From: Verrucomicrobiota bacterium
GTDB lineage: Bacteria > Verrucomicrobiota > Verrucomicrobiia > Opitutales > Seribacteraceae
Assembly (NCBI GenBank): GCA_028343845.1
Contig: JAOLZO010000022.1
Span: 1-41,909 of the forward strand
DNA length: 41,909 nt
Reading direction: 5' to 3'
Below, piece by piece: positions 34,161 through 41,909 of this stretch. Below the pieces are notes generated by a model. The model was not told the origin of the DNA. It saw only the letters and a list, made by a program, of their open reading frames with translations, and made no database searches. The first letter of the stretch is position 1. The number at the start of each line of letters is the position of its first letter. Position numbers and translations under genes: made by a program.

Positions 34161-36659
34161 ATGCCTTCTCCACTCATTTCTAAACCATTGGCCATGGGGC
34201 TTCTTTGCCTTCTCCCTTTGGTAGCGGCGTTTGGGAAGGTGGATTTCAATGCGGAGGTTCGTCCCGTGCTCTCGAACAACTGCTTCTTCTGCCACGGCCC
34301 GGATGCTCATGAGCGCAAAGCCGACCTGCGTCTGGATACCCAGAAGGGAGCAACCCGTGACCTTGGAGGTTATGCCGCCTTGGTTCCGGGTAGCTTGGAA
34401 AAAAGCGAGATGTGGGCCCGCATTACGAGTTCGGACCCCGACGAACTGATGCCTCCCCCCGAAGCTCACAAGGTGATGAAACCCGGGGACCGCGAAATCA
34501 TCAAAAAGTGGATTCTAGAGGGTGCGAAGTACGACGAATATTGGGCCTATGAGCCGCCCCGAGCAAATCCCGTTCCTTCTTCGGGAACGGATTGGTCGGA
34601 TCATTGGATTGACCGTTTCGTATTTGCCAAGCTCAGCGAGAAGGGGATTAAACCTTCCTCCGACGCGGACCGCATCACTCTTGTTCGCCGCTTGCATTTC
34701 GACCTTACCGGCTTGCCCCCTCATCCCTATGAGGTTGAATCCTTCATTCAAGACAAGAGACCGCTTGACCAAGTGGTGACCGACCGGGTCGATGCCTTGT
34801 TGGCTAAGCCTGCCTTTGGCGAACGGATGGCCACCTACTGGCTGGATCTGGTCCGTTTTGCCAGCACCGTTGGATATCATGGTGATCAGGATCACCCCGC
34901 TGCGCCTTACCGCAATTACGTGATCGATTCCTTCAATCGCGATCTTTCCCTCGATCAATTCACCCGGGAGCAATTGGGTGGCGATTTGCTCGAAAAGCCA
35001 ACCAATGAACAACTCGTGGCCACCGGGTACAACCGGTTGTTGCAAACCTCCCACGAGGGCGGCATTCAGCGCAAGGAATACCTTGCCATTTATGCCGCCG
35101 ACCGGGTGCGCAACGTCTCGGCGGTATGGATGGGGGCAACCGTGGGATGCGCCCAGTGTCACGATCACAAGTACGACCCCTACACCATTGGCGATTTTTA
35201 CAAGTTGTCCGCCTTCTTTGCCGACATTCACGACGACGGCTTTGGCGGAAACAGCTTGCCCACCGTTCGCCCTCCTTACCTGAAGGCATTTCCGAAAAAG
35301 ATCCGGGATGAGATGAGTCTCCTTGACAAAAAGATTGCCGGTTTGCACCAAGCGTCCAACGGCAATGCCCTCAAGACATGGTCCGCCAAGCATGCCGGTT
35401 TGCGGGCAAAGTTCGCCAAGGAACGAAACAAGGAAAAGAAGGCGACCTTGCAAAAGGAACTCCAAGAGATGGAGAAATCGGGAGCCGAGGGAGTATCTGA
35501 ACAGGTGTTGTCCGGGTACCTTGAAAAACTAAAAAGACTCGAAATCCTCAGCAAGTCCGGCCAAAACACCATGATCACCAAGGCCAAGGCTCCCCGGGAA
35601 ATCCGTATTCTGCCCCGTGGTAACTGGCTGGATGACAGTGGCGAGGTCGTGCTTCCCTCCATTCCCGAATTCATGGGGGTGCGCAAACCGAGGAAAGCCG
35701 ACCGTCTGGACCGTCTGGATTTGGCGGATTGGCTGACCGATCCGGAAAACGGATCGGGTGGCTTGACCGCCCGGGTCTTCGCCAACCGTTTTTGGTATCT
35801 GTTCTTTGGGGAAGGCTTGTCACCTTCTTTGGAAGACTTCGGTGGTCAGGGGCAACCTCCCACCAACCGTCCTTTGCTCGACAACCTTTCCGTGGCCTTC
35901 ATCGAAAACGGCTGGAGCATTAAGAAGACCGTCCGTCTAATCGTGACCAGTCGGGCCTATCGGCAAAGCTCCCTTGTCTCTGCCGAACATGCCCGTCTCG
36001 ATTTCGAGAACAAGTGGTTTGGCCGACAGGCCCGGTACCGCCTGCCCGCCGAGATGATCCGGGACAATGCTCTTTTTGTCAGTGGCTTGCTTCAGGAAGG
36101 TGATGACTTTGCTTTTTCCAAGCCCTACCAACCCGCCGGATATTACCGTCATTTGAACTTTCCCAAGCGATCCTACCGCCATGACTCGAATGCGAACCAG
36201 TGGAGGCGCGGGGTCTACCTGCATTGGCAAAGACAGTTTCTGCATCCCATGATGAAGGCTATGGACGCTCCGTCCAGGGAGGAGTGCACCGCCAAGCGTC
36301 CCCGTTCCAACACCCCCAACGCGGCCCTTGCTCTTCTTAATGATCCTACCTTCGTTGAAGCGGCCCGTGCTTTCGCCGCCCGCATCATCAAGGAAAGGAA
36401 GGGCACCCCTGAGGAACGCGTTCAGTTTGCTTGGAAGACCGTTTTGTCCCGGGAGGCCAAGGCTGATGAAGTTGCCCTTTTAGTCGCCCTTTTCAAGGAA
36501 AGCGCGAAAGAATATGCCGAACATCCGGAGCAGGCCAAGAATCTCCTCCAAGTCGGCTTGTCACGAGGAGATGCCTCCCTTGATCCCTTGGAACTGGCTT
36601 CCTGGACGATTGTGTCCCGGGCCATACTCAACTTGGGTGAAACCACCATCCGAAACTGA
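34161..36659 (+). CDS. PSCyt1-DUF1549-DUF1553 exported protein
   Basis: This 832-residue protein has the complete PSD1 architecture. After a Sec signal (about residues 1-25) comes the planctomycete cytochrome C domain PSCyt1, with C41-F-F-C-H45 and the family signature HGPDAHERKADLRLDT and MPPPEAHKVM. DUF1549 follows at about 145-350 (RLHFDLTGLPPHPYEV) with a second motif, C330-A-Q-C-H334. A Lys-rich coiled-coil-like stretch spans about 405-470, and DUF1553 covers about 510-820 (LADWLTDPENGSGGLTARVFANRFW). It therefore carries two potential heme sites, unlike the PSD1-type proteins at the left end. The next gene, a DUF1501 member, starts one base after its stop codon, the tightest such pair here. 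The role is unknown; the pair is inferred to form a complex. Confidence 0.95.
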   Translation: MPSPLISKPLAMGLLCLLPLVAAFGKVDFNAEVRPVLSNNCFFCHGPDAHERKADLRLDTQKGATRDLGGYAALVPGSLEKSEMWARITSSDPDELMPPPEAHKVMKPGDREIIKKWILEGAKYDEYWAYEPPRANPVPSSGTDWSDHWIDRFVFAKLSEKGIKPSSDADRITLVRRLHFDLTGLPPHPYEVESFIQDKRPLDQVVTDRVDALLAKPAFGERMATYWLDLVRFASTVGYHGDQDHPAAPYRNYVIDSFNRDLSLDQFTREQLGGDLLEKPTNEQLVATGYNRLLQTSHEGGIQRKEYLAIYAADRVRNVSAVWMGATVGCAQCHDHKYDPYTIGDFYKLSAFFADIHDDGFGGNSLPTVRPPYLKAFPKKIRDEMSLLDKKIAGLHQASNGNALKTWSAKHAGLRAKFAKERNKEKKATLQKELQEMEKSGAEGVSEQVLSGYLEKLKRLEILSKSGQNTMITKAKAPREIRILPRGNWLDDSGEVVLPSIPEFMGVRKPRKADRLDRLDLADWLTDPENGSGGLTARVFANRFWYLFFGEGLSPSLEDFGGQGQPPTNRPLLDNLSVAFIENGWSIKKTVRLIVTSRAYRQSSLVSAEHARLDFENKWFGRQARYRLPAEMIRDNALFVSGLLQEGDDFAFSKPYQPAGYYRHLNFPKRSYRHDSNANQWRRGVYLHWQRQFLHPMMKAMDAPSREECTAKRPRSNTPNAALALLNDPTFVEAARAFAARIIKERKGTPEERVQFAWKTVLSREAKADEVALLVALFKESAKEYAEHPEQAKNLLQVGLSRGDASLDPLELASWTIVSRAILNLGETTIRN

Positions 36660-36660
36660 A

Positions 36661-38076
36661 ATGAATAAGCTGAACAACCCGACCGCTTTGAAGAGAAGGA
36701 CTTTTCTTAACCAGGCCGGTTTGGGCTTGGGGATGACTGCCTTTCATTCCTTGTTGTCCCGTGATCTTTCGGGCGCTTCTCTGGAGAAAAGTCTCTCTCC
36801 CATGTTGGCCAAGGCCAAACGGGTAATCTTTCTTTGCATGTCCGGCGGGCCGTCTCACCTCGAAACTTTCGACTACAAGCCCAAGCTCGACCAGATGGAC
36901 GGCAAACCGATGCCCGATTCCTTCACCAAGGGTCAACCCATCGCCCAGCTGCAAGGTCAGGCTCTCCGCGTCCTTGGGCATCAAACCAAGTTCCGCAAGT
37001 ACGGACTTTGCGGGCAGCGCGTGAGCGACTTTCTCCCGCATACGGCAAAGATGGTCGATGATATTGCGGTCATCCGTTCGATGGTCACCGAACAGATTAA
37101 CCACGACCCAGCCCACACCTTCATGAATACCGGGACCGTAATAAGCGGTCGGCCCTCGATGGGTTCCTGGGTCAATTACGGTTTGGGTTCTGAATCTCAG
37201 GATCTGCCCGGGTTCGTTGTCCTGACCAGCGTGGGCGGACGCAACCCGCAACCGATCGCCTCCCGTCAATGGTCCTCGGGCTTTTTGCCCAGCCGGTTTC
37301 AGGGAGTGGAATTCAATTCCGCAGGGGATCCGGTTCACTACGTAAGCAATCCGTCCGGGGTTTCTTTGAAAACCCAATCTTCTCTCGTTCGTACGATCAC
37401 TGCCTTGGATCGCAAGAAAAACGCGCTTTGGGCCAACCCCGAAGTCGATACCAAGATCTCGGCTTACGAGATGGCCTTCCGCATGCAGTCAAGCGTTCCC
37501 GGATTGATGGACGTTTCCGACGAACCCGCCTCTGCGCTTGAGCTCTACGGCGCCAAGCCGGGAGACGGCAGCTATGCATCCAATTGCCTTTTGGCCCGTC
37601 GCTTGGTCGAGCGGGGCGTTCGCTTCGTTCACTTGTACCACCGTGGGTGGGATCACCATGGCGGATTGGCCAACTACATGAAGATTTGTTGCGGCCTGAC
37701 CGACCGTCCCACTTGGGCTCTGCTGACCGACCTGAAGCAACGCGGCCTGCTCGAAGACACCTTGGTTATCTGGGGTGGCGAGTTCGGTCGTACCCCCATG
37801 TTCCAAGGCAAGGGCGGTGCCGGAAGGGACCATCACATCAAGGGCTTTTCCATGTGGATGGCGGGAGGTGGAATCAAGGGGGGCATCAGTCATGGGGCTA
37901 CGGACGAGCTTGGGTATCATGCCGAGAAAGACGTCGTCCACGTGCGCGATCTTCATGCGACCATGCTCCATCAGCTCGGGATCAATCACGAGAATTTCAG
38001 TTACCAGTACCAGGGTCTGGACATGCGCCTGACCGGGGTGGAAAAAGCAAAGGTGGTCAGACCGATTCTTGCGTAG
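36661..38076 (+). CDS. DUF1501 family Tat-exported protein
   Basis: This 471-residue DUF1501 protein starts one base after the PSD1 stop. The frame is open further upstream (to 36514) inside that gene, but the ATG at 36661 is directly followed by the Tat signal (L-K-R-R-T-F-L-N-Q-A-G). Family motifs are FLCMSGGPSHLETFDYKP, NHDPAHTFMNTGTVISGRPSMGSWVNYGLG, LARRLVERGVRFVHLYHRG, VIWGGEFGRTP, GAGRDHHIKGFSMWMAGGG, and the C-terminal DLHATMLHQLGINH. It is the same subgroup as the protein at 1853-3280, with the same GGEFGRTP, MWMAGGG and LARRLVERG blocks, and both neighbour PSD1-type genes. Function unknown; fold is alkaline-phosphatase-like. Confidence 0.94.
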   Translation: MNKLNNPTALKRRTFLNQAGLGLGMTAFHSLLSRDLSGASLEKSLSPMLAKAKRVIFLCMSGGPSHLETFDYKPKLDQMDGKPMPDSFTKGQPIAQLQGQALRVLGHQTKFRKYGLCGQRVSDFLPHTAKMVDDIAVIRSMVTEQINHDPAHTFMNTGTVISGRPSMGSWVNYGLGSESQDLPGFVVLTSVGGRNPQPIASRQWSSGFLPSRFQGVEFNSAGDPVHYVSNPSGVSLKTQSSLVRTITALDRKKNALWANPEVDTKISAYEMAFRMQSSVPGLMDVSDEPASALELYGAKPGDGSYASNCLLARRLVERGVRFVHLYHRGWDHHGGLANYMKICCGLTDRPTWALLTDLKQRGLLEDTLVIWGGEFGRTPMFQGKGGAGRDHHIKGFSMWMAGGGIKGGISHGATDELGYHAEKDVVHVRDLHATMLHQLGINHENFSYQYQGLDMRLTGVEKAKVVRPILA

Positions 38077-38091
38077 CGGGTTCGCCTGGCT

Positions 38092-39576
38092 CTATTTCTT
38101 CCAGCGGTAGGTCTCTCCTTCCAAGATCAAGTTGCGCTTGGCGCTACGCTTGGGGGAGGGTTCGGCAAATTTTTCGGGTCCTGCGGAAGCCAAGCCCTTC
38201 TTGATTTCGGTAAATTCAGCTTTTTGAGCCAGGTTGTTCCATTCGTTCGGATCCTTCCGGACGTCATACAGTTCCTCGCTTCCGTCTTGATAGCGAATGT
38301 ATCGCCAGTCACGGTTCATGATGGCATAGGACTCGGGAAACATATGGGGCAGGTAGACCTTTCGATCCTTGGCCTTCGATGGGTTGGCGAGAGTCTTTGC
38401 AATGGAAGAGCCCTCGAGTTTTTGAGGGGTTTTCGGAAGACCGCATAGCTCGACGAAGGTGGGGTACATGTCGATCAGGCTCACGGTGACGTCGGAATCG
38501 ACGCCCTTGGCCACGCCCGGCCCGGCCCAAATAAATGGAACGTTGGAGGTGCGCTCCCAAAGGGTATGCTTCCCCCAGTCTCCCTTTTCTCCGTGGTGAT
38601 AGCCATGGTCGGACCACAGGACCACGATGGTGTTCTTTGCATAGGGACTGGCGTCAAGGGCATCCAGCACCTGTCCGATGAGGGCGTCGGCGTAACTCAT
38701 GCAGGCGAGGTAGCCGTGAAGGGCTTCCTTGACCGCGCCGAGTTCGACCAAACGCTTGTGGATTCGCGAACGGTTGGTCTTGATGCGCCTGATGTTCTCA
38801 GGCAGATCGTCCAAATCGTCAGCCTTGTAGGGGGGGAGTTCGATCTTTTCGCGTTCGTATAGATCGAAGTACTTTTGCGGGCAATAATTCGGAAAGTGCG
38901 GGGCATACAGTCCCATCGCAAGGAAGAAGGGTTCGTCCCATTTCTTGCCCAGTTGATCGACTGTCCACTGGGCTCGGATGCTATCCGCCAACTCACCTGC
39001 GCGTTCATTCGGGATCGGTCCGAATTCCATGAACCCACTGTTGGTCTTGGGCGCACCCGGTACCCGTTGGTAGGTCCCGTACGGGCGAGGGTTGGGGAAG
39101 GGAACTTCGTCGGACCAGGAATCCATGGGGTATCCGGTCTCGCGCTGACGCTTGGAACGGACCCTGAATTCGTTCCAGCCACGCAGGTCGACAGCGCCGG
39201 CAGGGTGGTGGAAGAGCTTTCCCGTCCCCATGGTGCGGTAGCCCCCTTTCTGGAAACTCCCCTGGAGTGATAAGATTTCCGGATGGTCAACAAAGTAAAG
39301 GGCCGAGGTGTAGCATCCGGTGGTGGAAGCGAATTGGCCGGAGAAGATAGCTGCCCGGGACGGGGCGCAGAAGACTCCTGCGGTGTGGGCGTTGGTGAAG
39401 TTTACCCCCCGTTTGGCCAGACGGTCGATATTGGGGGTGATGGCGGAGGGGGTGGTGCCGTGGCAACCGATCCAGTCGTTCATGTCGTCCACCGCAAGGA
39501 ACAAGATATTCGGCGGGGCCGCGTTCAAAGAGGTTGCGGCGAGCAAGGCCGCGATTAAAAAGTAACTTGTTTTCAT
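38092..39576 (-). CDS. Secreted type I sulfatase
   Basis: This 494-residue sulfatase has a Sec signal ([20 protein letters not shown]) and then the [12 protein letters not shown] metal motif and the formylglycine signature C70[10 protein letters not shown]. [40 protein letters not shown] and [21 protein letters not shown] support full activity. It belongs to the same iduronate-2-sulfatase-like branch as 32599-34071. It overlaps the upstream sulfatase by four bases (ATGA), so the pair is translationally coupled, with this one second. It is convergent with the DUF1501 gene ending at 38076. The substrate is unknown; two sulfatases made at the same rate suggest a substrate with two sulfate positions. 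Confidence 0.95.
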   Translation of the reverse strand: MKTSYFLIAALLAATSLNAAPPNILFLAVDDMNDWIGCHGTTPSAITPNIDRLAKRGVNFTNAHTAGVFCAPSRAAIFSGQFASTTGCYTSALYFVDHPEILSLQGSFQKGGYRTMGTGKLFHHPAGAVDLRGWNEFRVRSKRQRETGYPMDSWSDEVPFPNPRPYGTYQRVPGAPKTNSGFMEFGPIPNERAGELADSIRAQWTVDQLGKKWDEPFFLAMGLYAPHFPNYCPQKYFDLYEREKIELPPYKADDLDDLPENIRRIKTNRSRIHKRLVELGAVKEALHGYLACMSYADALIGQVLDALDASPYAKNTIVVLWSDHGYHHGEKGDWGKHTLWERTSNVPFIWAGPGVAKGVDSDVTVSLIDMYPTFVELCGLPKTPQKLEGSSIAKTLANPSKAKDRKVYLPHMFPESYAIMNRDWRYIRYQDGSEELYDVRKDPNEWNNLAQKAEFTEIKKGLASAGPEKFAEPSPKRSAKRNLILEGETYRWKK

Positions 39577-40877
39577 TTGAAATTCAGTTTGTCGAGAGCT
39601 TGGGCCAACCGGACTTTGACTCTTTGAGCTTCGGTTTCTTCGGGTTTTTCAGGCAAAGCCTTCTTTTCCGCCGGATCATTCTTGAGATCGAACATTTTTC
39701 CGTTGGCGTAAAGTTTCCAACGCTGGTCGCGAACGAAGCCCTGCTTCCCGCGTGATTCTGAGAATGCATAGGCTCTGCGGGGACCTTCATTCCCACGAAA
39801 GCTGTTTGCGAAACTCTGTCCGTCCAAGGGCCGACCGGGGGCTAGCTTAGCTCCGGCCAATTCGGCCAGGGTGGGTAGCCAATCACTGAAGTCGACCAGG
39901 TCCGAGTTTACCGCCCCGGCCTTAACCGTTCCGGGCCAATTCACGATCAGGGGGACCCGGGTACCGGCGTCCCGCAAGGAACCTTTGCCTCCCGGAATGT
40001 TTTTTCCCTTTCGGGTGACGACCACTTTCTCGTATTCGTACTTGCCTCCTTTTTTACCGAGGTGTCTCAATTTGGAACGGGACGCAGTACCGTTGTCTCC
40101 GGTGAAGATGACAACCGTTTCCTCTCGAATTCCCAACCGGTCGAGGGTGGCCACGAGCTTGCCCACGGTTGAGTCCATCGAGGCGATCATTTCCCCGTAG
40201 TCCATCCAACGGTCCTTGCCCGGGACATAGGGCACCTGCCACTTCAGGTCATCAGTCACGTCGTGGGCCAGTGCCATAGGGAAATAAGCGAAAAAGGGCT
40301 TCCCTTGCTTGTGGGCGTTTTCCATGAAGGCGGAGAGAAAATCGGCGTAAAGGTCGGGTCCATAGCTTCCCTTTTCGGTGCGGGGAGGTTTGTCCCTGCG
40401 GTACAGGAAGGGATCATGGAAACGGGCCCCCTCGTGCCAACCGAAAAGAAGCCACTTGTCGAACCCTACGCGCCCCGGTTGTCCGGGGTCCTTCTTCAAC
40501 AAGGTCATTTGCCATTTGCCTGCCACGGCGGTCGCATAGCCTTCCTTCTGCATGACTCGACCGATGGACCGGTCCTCCTCCTCCTTGGGGAAGCCACCCC
40601 AGCCGGTCTTGAGGCGGAAGGGGTAGCGTCCCGTCATCAAGGCAAGCCTTGACGGGTGACATACCGGCATGCTGTAGCAATGCTCGAACCACATGCCCTT
40701 GCGGGCCAAGGCGTCCACTTGAGGGGTGTCGAAGGATTCCCCGCCATAGCATCCGATCGGCTCGAGCCCCACGTCGTCCGCCATGATGAGCAAGACGTTG
40801 GGCTTCCGTCCTGCAAGACACTGAACACTCAGGCCGATGGCCAACCAGGTGACGATTAAAGAAAGAAAGGGTTTCAT
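39573..40877 (-). CDS. Secreted type I sulfatase (short form)
   Basis: This 434-residue sulfatase is the shortest of the four here. It has a Sec signal ([20 protein letters not shown], then LAG) and the metal motif [15 protein letters not shown]. The formylglycine signature is C73[10 protein letters not shown]; a basic residue after the Cys is less common but compatible with modification. [29 protein letters not shown] and [21 protein letters not shown] match the family. Cys20 near the end of the signal could be a lipobox-like position (SVQC), but I would not call it a lipoprotein. It leads a two-gene operon with the ATGA-overlapping sulfatase at 38092. Confidence 0.95.
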   Translation of the reverse strand: MKPFLSLIVTWLAIGLSVQCLAGRKPNVLLIMADDVGLEPIGCYGGESFDTPQVDALARKGMWFEHCYSMPVCHPSRLALMTGRYPFRLKTGWGGFPKEEEDRSIGRVMQKEGYATAVAGKWQMTLLKKDPGQPGRVGFDKWLLFGWHEGARFHDPFLYRRDKPPRTEKGSYGPDLYADFLSAFMENAHKQGKPFFAYFPMALAHDVTDDLKWQVPYVPGKDRWMDYGEMIASMDSTVGKLVATLDRLGIREETVVIFTGDNGTASRSKLRHLGKKGGKYEYEKVVVTRKGKNIPGGKGSLRDAGTRVPLIVNWPGTVKAGAVNSDLVDFSDWLPTLAELAGAKLAPGRPLDGQSFANSFRGNEGPRRAYAFSESRGKQGFVRDQRWKLYANGKMFDLKNDPAEKKALPEKPEETEAQRVKVRLAQALDKLNFK

Positions 40878-41042
40878 AATTAAAGCTCATTCTTGTTTCC
40901 CGATCTTGCCGTGGGCAAGCCAAAGAGGGGTTTTTTGAATGGTTTTTCGGGTAATCCCTGCATTTATCGGATTATTGAAGAACTTTTTCTTTACAGAGCC
41001 TTTGATTTGATCCACTCCATTGTTTAACCCACCTTTGCCCAG
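40878..41042. promoter_or_regulatory. Divergent intergenic region before pntA
   Basis: This 165-bp AT-rich stretch should hold the promoters for the sulfatase pair (minus) and pntA (plus). Several T-runs occur (for example at 40930-40946 and 40982-40992). I see no convincing -35/-10 pair or ribosome binding site; the bases just before the pntA ATG are CACCTTTGCCCAG. Confidence 0.3.
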
Positions 41043-41909
41043 ATGAACGTCACCATACCTAAAGAAACAGACCCTTCGGAGAAACGCGTCGCGATTTCCC
41101 CGGATAACGTCGCTGCGTTCGCCAAGCTTGGTTATGAGGTGCGGGTGGAAGCCGGTGCCGGAGAGTCCGCAAATTTCCCCGATTCGACCTACGAGTCGGT
41201 CGGGGCAACCATCGTGTCCGACAGGGCCGAGATCTGGAGCCAGGCGGATTTGCTTCTCAAGCTAGACCCGCCGACCATGGAAGAAGCTTCCATGATCCGA
41301 GAGGGTGCGACCCTGATCAGTTTTGCCTACCCAGCCCGTAACGAGGATTTACTCAAGGCTCTTGGCGAGCGAAAAATCAATTTCCTTGGCATGGATTGCG
41401 TGCCGCGCATTTCACGGGCTCAGTCCATGGATGCGTTGAGTTCCATGGCCAACGTCGCGGGTTACCGCGCCGTGGTCGAGGCCTCTCATCGGTTCGGACG
41501 ATTTTTTACCGGCCAGATCACCGCCGCCGGAAAGGTTCCACCTGCCAAGATTCTCGTGATCGGGGCAGGGGTCGCCGGTTTGGCGGCCATCGGAGCGGCC
41601 CGTAACATGGGTGCCATCGTACGCGCTTTCGATACCCGTCCGGCAGTAAAGGAAGAAGTGAAGAGCTTGGGCGGCGAGTTTCTCGAACTTGATTTCGAGG
41701 AAGATGGAGCCGGATCCGGAGGTTACGCCAAAGTGATGAGCAAGGAGTTCATCGAGGCGGAGATGAAACTCTTTGCCGAACAGGCCGAAGAAGTGGACGT
41801 CATCATCACCACCGCCATGATTCCGGGTAAAAAATCTCCCGTCCTGATCACCGAGGACATGGTCAAGAGCATGAAGCGTGGATCGGTCATCGTCGACCTA
41901 GCGGCCGAA
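41043..41909 (+). CDS. pntA: NAD(P) transhydrogenase alpha subunit, N-terminal part (runs off window)
   Basis: This is the first 289 codons of the alpha subunit of the proton-translocating NAD(P)+ transhydrogenase, which uses the proton gradient to make NADPH from NADH at the inner membrane. The N-terminal signature is clear: VTIPKETDPSEKRVAISP. MDCVPRISRAQSMDALSSMANVAGYRAV is the conserved alanine dehydrogenase/PNT domain motif. The NAD-binding Rossmann motif follows (KILVIGAGVAGLAAIGAARNMGAIVRAFDTRP), with the acidic residue of FDTR. VDVIITTAMIPGKKSPVLIT and GSVIVDLAAE lead up to the edge. The frame is open to the last base. Whether the membrane segment is in the same chain or a separate PntAB-type subunit cannot be seen. 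It is a housekeeping gene marking the end of the accessory region. Confidence 0.96.
   Translation, partial: MNVTIPKETDPSEKRVAISPDNVAAFAKLGYEVRVEAGAGESANFPDSTYESVGATIVSDRAEIWSQADLLLKLDPPTMEEASMIREGATLISFAYPARNEDLLKALGERKINFLGMDCVPRISRAQSMDALSSMANVAGYRAVVEASHRFGRFFTGQITAAGKVPPAKILVIGAGVAGLAAIGAARNMGAIVRAFDTRPAVKEEVKSLGGEFLELDFEEDGAGSGGYAKVMSKEFIEAEMKLFAEQAEEVDVIITTAMIPGKKSPVLITEDMVKSMKRGSVIVDLAAE

Noticed and set aside
38077-38091. Terminator between the convergent DUF1501 and sulfatase genes
   Set aside because: Only 15 bp separate the stops and no stable stem or T-run is visible.
1-41909. Search for mobile elements, phage genes, tRNAs, rRNAs, CRISPR arrays and direct repeats
   Set aside because: No transposase or integrase motif, no tRNA-like cloverleaf, no spaced direct repeats and no rRNA segment was found by eye.

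Overview
The window looks like a chromosomal segment of a PVC-superphylum bacterium, most likely Verrucomicrobiota; a planctomycete is less likely but not excluded. Support comes from gene content: three DUF1501 proteins, three DUF1549/DUF1553 (PSD1-type) proteins, a PVC-type heme-binding dehydrogenase with HEAT repeats and a CxxCH domain, a ThuA-like protein and four secreted type I sulfatases. Almost every product has a Sec, Tat or lipoprotein export signal. I saw no Shine-Dalgarno-like sequence at the starts I inspected. No rRNA, tRNA, CRISPR array, transposase or phage gene was seen.

Layout. (A) 1-6144, minus strand: a PSD1 / DUF1501 / PSD1 cluster. The two PSD1 proteins carry different carbohydrate-binding-like insertions (discoidin-like and LamG-like). 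(B) 6341-8571, plus strand: a Tat-exported FAD oxidoreductase and a membrane protein with a DUF4405-like heme-binding N-terminus. A flavodoxin-like gene (8602-9063) converges on them. (C) 9330-11208, minus: an orphan DUF1501 gene followed by a small lipoprotein. (D) 11302-23785, minus: a tight four-gene operon. It encodes a 1718-residue polysaccharide deacetylase/VCBS/PVC-dehydrogenase/HEAT/cytochrome c/CBM fusion, a sulfatase, a DUF4838-CBM9-TPR protein, and a secreted beta-propeller joined to two SIS-like domains. A hairpin follows the last stop codon. (E) 23956-28525, plus: a ThuA-like protein, a pentaheme cytochrome c and an overlapping beta-propeller protein. (F) 28562-30403, minus: a DeaD-type RNA helicase, the main housekeeping gene inside the window. 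(G) 30716-38076, plus: a PhoD-like phosphatase, a sulfatase, then a PSCyt1-DUF1549-DUF1553 / DUF1501 pair. (H) 38092-40877, minus: two sulfatases coupled by an ATGA overlap. (I) 41043 to the right edge, plus: the N-terminal part of PntA, the alpha subunit of proton-translocating NAD(P) transhydrogenase.

How the parts may work together (inference): the window encodes an extracytoplasmic system for dismantling a sulfated, possibly N-acetylated or uronic-acid-containing glycan. Sulfatases and a deacetylase would unmask the polymer, DUF4838/CBM modules would bind or cleave it, and propeller dehydrogenases with c-type cytochromes would oxidise sugars and pass electrons to the respiratory chain. 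The operon at 11302-23785 is the best candidate for a little-described system, because of its unusual domain fusions and its internal change in base composition.
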